NCBI GenBank assembly: GCA_001917585.1
Contig: MNEG01000011.1
Span: 1-32,694, forward strand
Direction: 5' to 3'
Length of the DNA stretch: 32,694 nt
Source: Candidatus Rokubacteria bacterium 13_1_40CM_68_15
GTDB lineage: Bacteria; Methylomirabilota; Methylomirabilia; Rokubacteriales; CSP1-6
How positions within the stretch are numbered: position 1 is the stretch's first letter; each line of letters opens with the position of its first letter. The position numbers and the translations under genes were made by a program. Below are positions 6,025 to 13,327 of this stretch, piece after piece. The notes under the pieces are model-generated. The model searched no databases. It saw nothing but the letters and a program-made list of their open reading frames with translations, and had not been told where the DNA came from.

Positions 6025-7379
6025 CAGCGACGCGCTCTCGGGCGACGAGCCTTCGGCCCGACCGCCTTGCGGAAGGAGAGCCGGATCGGCGAGCCCGCGA
6101 ACCCGAAGGCGTGCCGCAGTGATTTGAGCAAGTAGCGCTCGTAGGAGAAGTGCACCTCGCCCGGCCGGTTCACGCGGAGCGCGAACGTCGGCGGCTCCAC
6201 GCTGACTTGCGTCGCCGACTGCAGCGTGAGCGGCACGCCGGCGATGCTCACCGGCCTTCGGGCCAGCGCCTCCTGGAGCGTGGCGGTGATTTCCTGCGCC
6301 GGCACGCGGTGGCGCGCCTCGGCCGCCACGTCGTCGATGGCGGTGAACAGATCGGCGAGGCCGTCGCCCTGGACCGCCGACGTGAAGCAGATCGGCGCGT
6401 AATCGAGGAACGGCAGGCGGTCGCGCACCTGGTCGACGACCTCGGCCTTGCGCACCATGCCGCTGGGCACGAGGTCCCACTTGTTCACCGCGATCACCGT
6501 GGCGCGACCGGCCTCCTTCGCGTAGCCCGCGATGTGAGCGTCCTGCGCGGTGAGGCCTTCGCTCGCATCGATGACGAGGACGGCGACCTGGCAGCGCTCG
6601 AGGCTCTTGAGGGCCATGACGACGGCCAGCTTCTCGAGCGGCTCGTTGACGCGGCCCTTCCGCCGGATCCCGGCGGTGTCGATCAGAACGTACGGGCGGT
6701 CGTCGCGCGTGAACGGAGTGTCCACGGCGTCGCGCGTGGTGCCGGGCTCGGTGTGCACGAGCACGCGCTCGTCGCCCACCATGGCGTTGACGAGCGACGA
6801 CTTGCCGACGTTGGGCCGGCCGATGACCGCGATGCCCGTGCGCGCGACCGGTCGTTCGGCCGCCTCGGATTTCGGTGAGAGCTCGCGGACGCGCTCGAGC
6901 ATCTCGGCCACACCGCGGCCGTGCTCCGCCGAGACCGCCAGGGGCTCGCCGAAGCCGAGCCGGTAGAGGTCGCCGAGCGCCGCCTCCTGCCCGCCCGCGT
7001 CGACCTTGTTGGCGATGAGCGCGACCGGACGTCCCGCACGGCGGAGGATCTGAGCGATCTCGGTATCGAGCGCGGTCGCGCCCTCTCGCGCGTCGACCAC
7101 GAAGAGGATGACGTCGGCCTCGTCGACGGCCACCAGCACCTGACGCCGTACGCCCTCGACGAGCGGCTCGACCGAGGTCGGATCGAATCCGCCCGTGTCG
7201 ATCACCGTCGCCTGCCAGCGCTCGAACTCCACCCGGCCGTAAAGCCGATCGCGCGTCACGCCGGGCACGTCGCGGACGAGCGCCTGCCGGCGGCCGACCA
7301 GACGGTTGAAGAGCGACGACTTGCCGACGTTCGGCCGGCCGACGATGGCGAGGGTCGGCCGAGGCTGCGTGGCGTTCAC
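6024..7379 (-). CDS. der: Ribosome biogenesis GTPase Der (EngA)
   Basis: This encodes 451 residues with tandem GTPase domains, the hallmark of Der. Domain 1 has the P-loop GRPNVGKSSLFN near residue 14, DTGGF and NKVD. Domain 2 has GRPNVGKSSLVN near residue 175, DTAGIRRKGRVNE and NKWDLV. The C-terminal KH-like domain ends SYERYLLKSLRHAFGF and PIRLSFRKA with a basic tail. Der acts in assembly of the 50S ribosomal subunit. The start is GTG at 7379, four bases after the DUF512 stop. The frame is open further upstream, but that part overlaps the DUF512 gene and looks like no known protein. Confidence 0.95.
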   Translation of the reverse strand: MNATQPRPTLAIVGRPNVGKSSLFNRLVGRRQALVRDVPGVTRDRLYGRVEFERWQATVIDTGGFDPTSVEPLVEGVRRQVLVAVDEADVILFVVDAREGATALDTEIAQILRRAGRPVALIANKVDAGGQEAALGDLYRLGFGEPLAVSAEHGRGVAEMLERVRELSPKSEAAERPVARTGIAVIGRPNVGKSSLVNAMVGDERVLVHTEPGTTRDAVDTPFTRDDRPYVLIDTAGIRRKGRVNEPLEKLAVVMALKSLERCQVAVLVIDASEGLTAQDAHIAGYAKEAGRATVIAVNKWDLVPSGMVRKAEVVDQVRDRLPFLDYAPICFTSAVQGDGLADLFTAIDDVAAEARHRVPAQEITATLQEALARRPVSIAGVPLTLQSATQVSVEPPTFALRVNRPGEVHFSYERYLLKSLRHAFGFAGSPIRLSFRKAVGPKARRPRARR

Positions 7380-7383
7380 CGGT

Positions 7384-8715
7384 CTATCCGACCAGCGCTC
7401 GCAGCAGGGCGCGAGCGGTCGGCTCGACCACGCGGATCGAGACACCGAGGTCGCGGGCGAGATCGGTCGGCGCGACATCGTCGAGGAAGACGCCGTCGCC
7501 GTCACGCACGGCCACTGCGGGCACGAGCACTTCCTCGCCCAGACGATCGAGGCCGGCCAGGTGACGCTGGACGTCCTGCCCGGTCAGGAGCCCGGCGACC
7601 GTGATCGTGCGACCGAAGAACTCGTTCGCGATGGGGACCACCTGCGCCACGACACCGCGCGAGGCCAGCGGCGCCAGCCACCGCGCGAGCCGCGGGCCAT
7701 ACAGCGCTCCGGTCACGACGGTGACCGTTCGCGGCGCCCTCGCCGGCGGTACGCGGGGCAGCGCCCGTTCGAGCTCGTCCTCGAAGCGACGTACGAGCCC
7801 GATGCCGTCCTCGGCCACCGCGAAACCCTCGTAGGCGTCGGCGGCCGGCAGCGGAGCTTCAGCCTGGAGATAAACCTCGTCGGCGGCGAAGACGAACCGA
7901 CTCCCGAGGGCCGCCAGGAATTCCCGTTGCCAGCGCTCGACCGTCGCCACGAGCGCCCGCGCCTCGTCCGCGGTCAGGAGCCGGAGCTGGGGCAGGCGCT
8001 CGCGGTGCCGCGTGAGTCCGACGGGCACGATGGCCGTGGTCGTCACGTGCGGGTACAGGCGCTGAAGGTCGACGATCGTGCGCTCGAGGTGCGCGCCGTC
8101 GTTCCAGTCGGGGCAGAGCACGACCTGGGCGTGCATCCGGATCCCTGCCCTCGCCAGCCGCTCCATCCGCGGCAGGATCTCGGCGCCGTGCCGAGGGCGG
8201 CCGAGCAGCGCGTGACGCAGTGACGGATCGGTCGCGTGGACCGAGACGTAGAGCGGCGACAGGCGTTGCGCCTCGATGCGCTGGAGGGCCGCATCGTCCA
8301 GATCCGAGAGCGTGATGTAGTTGCCGTGCAGGAACGACAGCCGGAAATCGTCGTCCTTGACGTAGAGGCTCTTCCGGAGGCCGCCCGGGTTCTGGTGGAT
8401 GAAGCAGAACACACACTTGTTGGCGCACGTCGCGATGTCACGCGGTTGCGGTGCGACCAGCTCGAGGCCGAGGTCGCCGCCCTCGCGCGTCACGTAAACG
8501 CGGCGGGCCCGGGCGTCACGCTCGACCGTCAGCCGGAGCCGGTCGTCGGCGGCGTAGAACTGGAAGTCGATCGCGTCGCGGAGCGGCGTGCCGTTGATGG
8601 CGAGGATCCGGTCCCCAGCGCTGAGCCCGGCAACGGCGGCCGGTGAGCGTCGCCGAACCAACGCGACGACGACCCCCTCGGCGCGCTCGTTACTCGCGGA
8701 ACAGGCTAGACTCAT
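7384..8715 (-). CDS. DUF512 family, PDZ plus radical-SAM-like Fe-S protein
   Basis: This encodes 443 residues. Residues about 14-50 form a PDZ-like segment (VVVALVRRRSPAAVAGLSAG). It is followed by the Cys cluster CANKCVFCF (C-x3-C-x2-C), the type of site that holds a 4Fe-4S cluster in radical SAM enzymes. Then come FLHGNYITLSDLDD and VSVHATDPSLR. The C-terminal half matches DUF512 (EVYLQAEAPLP, VTGALYGPRLA, NEFFGRTITVAGLLTG). The family belongs to the Fe-S oxidoreductases related to NifB/MoaA; its substrate is unknown. It sits immediately before der, an arrangement also known in Clostridia, which hints at a link to ribosome or RNA maturation. The ATG overlaps the pgsA end by 26 bases. Confidence 0.85.
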   Translation of the reverse strand: MSLACSASNERAEGVVVALVRRRSPAAVAGLSAGDRILAINGTPLRDAIDFQFYAADDRLRLTVERDARARRVYVTREGGDLGLELVAPQPRDIATCANKCVFCFIHQNPGGLRKSLYVKDDDFRLSFLHGNYITLSDLDDAALQRIEAQRLSPLYVSVHATDPSLRHALLGRPRHGAEILPRMERLARAGIRMHAQVVLCPDWNDGAHLERTIVDLQRLYPHVTTTAIVPVGLTRHRERLPQLRLLTADEARALVATVERWQREFLAALGSRFVFAADEVYLQAEAPLPAADAYEGFAVAEDGIGLVRRFEDELERALPRVPPARAPRTVTVVTGALYGPRLARWLAPLASRGVVAQVVPIANEFFGRTITVAGLLTGQDVQRHLAGLDRLGEEVLVPAVAVRDGDGVFLDDVAPTDLARDLGVSIRVVEPTARALLRALVG

Positions 8716-9262
8716 GCTCCTCGTGCTCGGCGGCGTGGGCGGCGTTCAGGAATCGCATCCCCTGCACGATGTACTGCAGCCCCGACACCACCGTGAAGAT
8801 CGCGGCCACCCACACGATGGGCTTGGGCGACAGCGGCAGCTGGAACCACCGCGCGCCGAGGCCGGCGAGGACGGTGAGGATCTGGAAGAAGGTCGCCGCC
8901 TTGCCGATCCACGTCGGCCGCGGATAGATCCGGACGCCGACCATGTGGACGATGAGCGCGCCGATCAGGAGCATCGCGTCGCGCGTGATGACGACCGCGG
9001 TGATCCAGAACGGCAGCGCCTTGAGGTAGGTCAGCGTCACGAACGACGCCATGAGCAGCATCTTGTCGGCCATCGGATCGAGGAACGCGCCGAGGCGGCT
9101 CTGCATTCCCTGGTAGCGCGCGACCCAGCCGTCGAGGAGATCGGTGAGCGCCGCAATCGAGAAGACGAGGAGCGCCCAGCCCGGCTTGCGGTCGACGAGG
9201 AGCGTCACGAAGACCGGGATCAGGAGGATGCGAAGAACGGTCAGCCCATTGGCCAGGCCCAT
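8690..9262 (-). CDS. pgsA: CDP-diacylglycerol-glycerol-3-phosphate 3-phosphatidyltransferase
   Basis: This encodes 190 residues of a multi-pass membrane enzyme that makes phosphatidylglycerophosphate, the committed step to phosphatidylglycerol and cardiolipin. The CDP-alcohol phosphatidyltransferase signature is complete: DLLDGWVAR, then GAFLDPMADK, that is D-x2-D-G-x2-A-R-x8-G-x3-D-x3-D. Several hydrophobic helices follow. The ATG at 9262 gives the usual MGLANGLTVLRI opening. It lies 19 bases after hflX and overlaps the next gene. Confidence 0.9.
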   Translation of the reverse strand: MGLANGLTVLRILLIPVFVTLLVDRKPGWALLVFSIAALTDLLDGWVARYQGMQSRLGAFLDPMADKMLLMASFVTLTYLKALPFWITAVVITRDAMLLIGALIVHMVGVRIYPRPTWIGKAATFFQILTVLAGLGARWFQLPLSPKPIVWVAAIFTVVSGLQYIVQGMRFLNAAHAAEHEEHESSLFRE

Positions 9263-9281
9263 ACGACCGGACCAGTGTACC

Positions 9282-10565
9282 TCAGACGCGGTAGGCGGCG
9301 AGCGTACCAGCCACCGCCGGGGGCAACTCCACCTCGAGCTGGACGTGGCCGTCCTGGTCGTCCCGGTTGAGGACACGGCCACGCTTGTAGCAGAGGGCGA
9401 GTGCCGCGCCATCCCGGTGCGGAATGCGCAACGTGAGCGAGCCACGGAGCGGGCTCACCATGCCTTCGATCACGACGCGCAGCCGGTCGAGCCCGGCGCC
9501 GCTGACGCCAGACACCGCGACGGCTGGCCGGGCGGCGAGCAGCGTCTCGACGGCGCGCGGCTCCGCCACGCGGTCCATCTTGTTCAGGACGAGCACCGTC
9601 GGCCGATCGGCCACCTCGAGCTCGGCCAGCAGCGTCTCCACCGCCGCCATGTGCTCGGCCAGCGCGGGATGACTGGCATCCACAACGTGGAGGAGGACGT
9701 CGGCCTCGGCCAGCTCCTCGAGCGTCGCGCGGAACGCCGCCACGAGCTCGTGGGGCAGCTTGCGGATGAACCCGACCGTGTCGCTGAGGATGAACGCCAG
9801 ACGGCCGGCGCCGTTCACCAGGCGCGCCGCGGGATCGAGCGTCTCGAAGAGCCGGTCGGCGGCGGCCAGATGAGCCCCCGTCATGCGATTGAGGAGCGTC
9901 GTCTTGCCCGCGTTCGTGTAGCCCACGAGGGCGACGACCGGCAGACCGGCGCGGCGGCGGCCTTCACGTTGCACGCGCCGGTGAACGCGGACGTGCTCGA
10001 GCTCACGGCGGATCTGCATGACGCGGCGCCGGATCACGCGACGGTCGGATTCGAGCTGCGTCTCACCGGGACCTCGGGTGCCGATGCCACCGCCGAGCCG
10101 CTCGAGGTGAGTCCACTGCCCGACCAGGCGCGGGAGCAGATACGTGAGCTGAGCCAGCTCGACCTGGAGCTTGCCCTCCGCGGTGCGCGCGCGCTGGGCG
10201 AAGATGTCGAGGATGAGCGCGGTGCGATCGATCACCTTGAGACCGAGGGTCTGCGAGATGTTGCGCTCCTGCACCGGCGTCAGCGGATCGTCGCAGATCA
10301 TGAGGTTGGCCCCGGTGGCGCGGCCCGCCTCGGCGATCTCGTCCACCTTTCCGCTGCCGAAGAAGAGCGCGGGCGTGGGCGAGCCGCGCTCCTGCACGAC
10401 GCGGTGGACGACGGCAGCACCGGCCGCGGTGGCCAGTCCGCCCAGCTCGTCCAACGACTCCTCGACCTCCCATCGGCGCTGGGCGGGGAGTCGGAGCGCG
10501 GCAATCACCGCGCGCTCCTGCACCGCGCGCGTGATCGCCACGCCGTTGCGCCGGCCGTTCTTCAC
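9282..10565 (-). CDS. hflX: GTPase HflX
   Basis: This encodes 427 residues. The N-terminal HflX domain contains FFGSGKVDEIAE, the linker TAEGKLQVELAQLTYLLPRL, and GTRGPGETQLESDRR. The G domain has GYTNAGKTTLLNRMTG, DTVGFIRKLPHELV and NKMDRV. HflX binds the 50S subunit and helps split or rescue stalled ribosomes. The GTG start overlaps the miaA stop as GTGA. The miaA-hflX neighbourhood is familiar from Proteobacteria, where hfq often lies between; hfq is absent here. Confidence 0.95.
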   Translation of the reverse strand: MKNGRRNGVAITRAVQERAVIAALRLPAQRRWEVEESLDELGGLATAAGAAVVHRVVQERGSPTPALFFGSGKVDEIAEAGRATGANLMICDDPLTPVQERNISQTLGLKVIDRTALILDIFAQRARTAEGKLQVELAQLTYLLPRLVGQWTHLERLGGGIGTRGPGETQLESDRRVIRRRVMQIRRELEHVRVHRRVQREGRRRAGLPVVALVGYTNAGKTTLLNRMTGAHLAAADRLFETLDPAARLVNGAGRLAFILSDTVGFIRKLPHELVAAFRATLEELAEADVLLHVVDASHPALAEHMAAVETLLAELEVADRPTVLVLNKMDRVAEPRAVETLLAARPAVAVSGVSGAGLDRLRVVIEGMVSPLRGSLTLRIPHRDGAALALCYKRGRVLNRDDQDGHVQLEVELPPAVAGTLAAYRV

Positions 10566-11500
10566 CCGATCAGGCCTCGCTCGGCCAGCCGCTCAGCGAT
10601 CAGAGCCGCCACGCCGTCAGGGCCGCCTCCGAGCGCCACGTCCAGCCACTGGACGTCGGGCTCGCGGGCGAACCATGTCCACTGCCGCTTCGCGTAGCGC
10701 AAGGTATCACGCTGCATGAGCCGCGTCGCCTCAGCGGCGGTGAGCTCGCCGAGCAGGACGGCCACGAAATGACGATAGCCGATGCCTTGCATCGCGGGCA
10801 GCGTCGCATCGTAGCCGCACGCGAGCAGTGTGCGTACCTCGTCGAGGAGCCCCGCGTCGACCATCTCGGCGGCCCGAGTGCGGAGCCGGCGGGCCAGCTC
10901 GGCACGCTCCATCGTCAAGCCGACGTGGAGGACGTCGTACTCCCGAGACCGCCGCCACAGGTCCTCCCGGGTTCCGGGGGTCGGCCCCCCCGCCCGTGTG
11001 AGCTCGAGCGCGCGCATCACCCGCACGTAGTCGTTGGGATGCAGACGCCGCGCCAGCGCGGGCGCCTCGCGGCTCAAACGCTCGTGGAGGGCCTGGCGGC
11101 CCTCGCGGGCGGCCAGCGCGTCCAGGTCCCGGCGGAACGATGGATCGGCCGGCGGTGCCGGATCGAGGCCACGAAGCAAGGCCCGGATATAAAACCCGGT
11201 GCCGCCCACAACCACCGGCAGCTTGCCGCGCTCGCGGATGGCCGTGATGATGCCGCGGGCATCGCGGGCGAAGCGCTCGGCGTGATAGCGGTCGTCGGGA
11301 TCGACGATGTCGACGAGGTGATGGGTCACCGCGGCGCGCTCCTCCGCGGTCGGCTTGCCGGTGGCGACATCCATCCTTCGATAGACCTGACGCGAGTCGG
11401 CGCTGATGACCTCGAGGGGAACGCGTTGGGCCAGGGCGACGGCCGACGCCGTCTTGCCGACGCCGGTTGGCCCCGCGATGACGAGCAACGGAATCTTCAT
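10562..11500 (-). CDS. miaA: tRNA dimethylallyltransferase
   Basis: This encodes 312 residues. MiaA adds a dimethylallyl group to A37 of tRNAs that read UNN codons. The P-loop GPTGVGKT is at residues 10-17, followed by SADSRQVYRRMDVATGKP, VGGTGFYIRALL and GIGYRHF. It starts at ATG 11500, 14 bases after mutL, and ends in a four-base overlap with hflX. Its length is that of the family. Confidence 0.96.
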   Translation of the reverse strand: MKIPLLVIAGPTGVGKTASAVALAQRVPLEVISADSRQVYRRMDVATGKPTAEERAAVTHHLVDIVDPDDRYHAERFARDARGIITAIRERGKLPVVVGGTGFYIRALLRGLDPAPPADPSFRRDLDALAAREGRQALHERLSREAPALARRLHPNDYVRVMRALELTRAGGPTPGTREDLWRRSREYDVLHVGLTMERAELARRLRTRAAEMVDAGLLDEVRTLLACGYDATLPAMQGIGYRHFVAVLLGELTAAEATRLMQRDTLRYAKRQWTWFAREPDVQWLDVALGGGPDGVAALIAERLAERGLIG

Positions 11501-11514
11501 TCGCTACCTAGAGC

Positions 11515-13209
11515 CTACCAGATACGACGAACCTCGCGCCGGACGTCCTGGAGCGAGATCCGGCTCATCGTCGGCCGACCGTGAGGGCAGAAGTACGGCG
11601 TCGCCGTGGCGCCGAGCTCAGCGAGTAGTCGCTCCATCTCCTCGCGCGCCAGCGGTGTGTTGGCCTTGATGGCGGCGCGGCACGACACGAACGCCAGCGC
11701 GCGATCGACGATGGGCTCGCCGGCCTTGGGCCCGGCCAGCTCGTCCACCATTGCCTCCATGAGCCGTCGCGGCTCCTCACCTTTCAGGACGACCGGCACC
11801 GCCCGGAGCACGACACTGTCGCCGCGCTCGTCGAAGGCGAAGCCGAGGCGCTCGAGCGCAGGGCGCCAGCGCCCCAGTTGCGCCCTCGCCGCGGGCGCGA
11901 GATCGAGCGGCTCGCCGAAGAGCAACGCCTGCGAGACCGGCGTGCCCGCGGCCGCCTCCGTCTGTAATCGTTCGAAGATCACGCGCTCGTGCGCGGCGTG
12001 CTGGTCCAGGAAGAAGACCTCGGTGTCCGAGGCGGCAACGATGAACGTGTCCTGCACCTGGCCGAGCACGCGTCCTAGCGACGTGGCGTAGGTCGCGGTC
12101 GGCTCGGCGAACAGCGGGGCCTGGCCAGCTTCGCCGACGAGGGCGGATCCCGAGGAGGCGTCGAGAGGGGCAAACGTGGGCGCCTCGGACAGGGTCCCCA
12201 CATCGGGAACGACGGCGCGCCGTCGCAGGGTCTCACCGAGCGCGGCGCCGATCATCTCGTGCACCAGCCGCGGATGGCGAAAGCGCACCCACGCTTTGGT
12301 CGGGTGCACGTTCACGTCCACGTCGGCGTGGGGCAGCGTCACCGACAGCACGACGAAGGGAAAGCGGTCACGCGGCAGCAGTGGCCGGTACGCCTGGAGC
12401 ACCACCTGGAACAGCGCGGGATCGCGCACCGGCCGGTGGTTCACGAGCGTGATGATGTCGTCGCGGCCGCCCCGCGTCAGATCGGGCGGGCTAGCCAGGC
12501 CGCGCACGCCGATCGCGTGCTCGTGGCGATCGACGGCCAGCAGCCGCCCGGCCACCTCCCAGCCCCACAGCGCGCCGACGCGGTCGCGAAGATCCTTCGC
12601 CGGCGGCGCGTTGAGCACGCTGCGGCCGTTGCTCGTGACGCGGACGTGAACGCCGGGGTGCGCCAGCGCGAGATGAGTCAGCGGGCGCAGGCTCTGGGCG
12701 AGCTCGGTCGTCACGGCTTTAAGGAATTTGAGCCGGGCCGGCGTGTTGAAGAAGAGGTCCGTCACCTCGACGGTCGTGCCGCTGTCGACCGGCACGGTGA
12801 GGCGCTGCGCGATGTCGCCGCCGGCGCCGGCCACGCGCGTGCCGTCGGCCGCGCCGCGCGCGCGGCTCGTGATGACGAAGCGGGCCACGGCGCAGATGGC
12901 CGGCAGCGCCTCGCCGCGGAAGCCGAGCGTGGCGATCGCCTCGAGATCGGCGTCGGCCGCGATCTTCGAGGTGGCGTGCCGTTCGAGCGCGAGGGCCAGG
13001 TCCTCGGCGGTCATGCCAATGCCGTCGTCGGTCACGCGTACCAGCGCGGCGCCCCCGTCGCGCAGATCGACGCTGACGGTGCGGGCATCGGCGTCGAGCG
13101 CGTTCTCGACCAGCTCCTTCACCACCGAGGCTGGCCGCTCGACGACCTCGCCGGCCGCAATCTTGTTGATCAGGTGTTCCGGGAGCTTTCGAATCCGCCC
13201 GAGCGTCAT
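11515..13209 (-). CDS. mutL: DNA mismatch repair protein MutL (endonuclease type)
   Basis: This encodes 564 residues. The N-terminal GHKL ATPase has IAAGEVVERPASVVKELVEN, DDGIGM and GFRGEALPAI. After a variable linker, the C-terminal domain carries DQHAAHERVIFE at about residues 400-411, which fits DQHA-x2-E-x4-E, the metal-binding endonuclease motif. SCRAAIKAN and CPHGRPT near the end complete the site. MutL of this type nicks DNA itself, as expected where MutH is absent. It lies 118 bases downstream of mutS, behind a strong hairpin. Confidence 0.96.
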   Translation of the reverse strand: MTLGRIRKLPEHLINKIAAGEVVERPASVVKELVENALDADARTVSVDLRDGGAALVRVTDDGIGMTAEDLALALERHATSKIAADADLEAIATLGFRGEALPAICAVARFVITSRARGAADGTRVAGAGGDIAQRLTVPVDSGTTVEVTDLFFNTPARLKFLKAVTTELAQSLRPLTHLALAHPGVHVRVTSNGRSVLNAPPAKDLRDRVGALWGWEVAGRLLAVDRHEHAIGVRGLASPPDLTRGGRDDIITLVNHRPVRDPALFQVVLQAYRPLLPRDRFPFVVLSVTLPHADVDVNVHPTKAWVRFRHPRLVHEMIGAALGETLRRRAVVPDVGTLSEAPTFAPLDASSGSALVGEAGQAPLFAEPTATYATSLGRVLGQVQDTFIVAASDTEVFFLDQHAAHERVIFERLQTEAAAGTPVSQALLFGEPLDLAPAARAQLGRWRPALERLGFAFDERGDSVVLRAVPVVLKGEEPRRLMEAMVDELAGPKAGEPIVDRALAFVSCRAAIKANTPLAREEMERLLAELGATATPYFCPHGRPTMSRISLQDVRREVRRIW

Positions 13210-13259
13210 ACCGCAAACTCTCCGGAACGCGTGTAACGCCGCGCGCGAGCCGGGGGGGC

Positions 13260-13290
13260 CATCGGGGGGGATGTCTCATCCCCCCCGATG
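13260..13290. repeat. Perfect 14-bp hairpin between mutS and mutL
   Basis: CATCGGGGGGGATG, loop TCT, then its exact complement. There is no T-run on either side, so it is not a standard intrinsic terminator. Another G-run (13251-13258) flanks it. It sits in the 118-base mutS-mutL gap and could limit read-through, protect mRNA ends, or be a member of a repeat family. No second copy was found in the window. Confidence 0.75.
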
Positions 13291-13327
13291 TGATCAACCA
13301 AGGGCAATGAAAAAACCACACGCGTCG

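Noticed and set aside
13210-13327. Intrinsic terminator between mutS and mutL
   Set aside because: The hairpin is strong but is not followed by a T-run in either direction, so only a structural repeat is reported.
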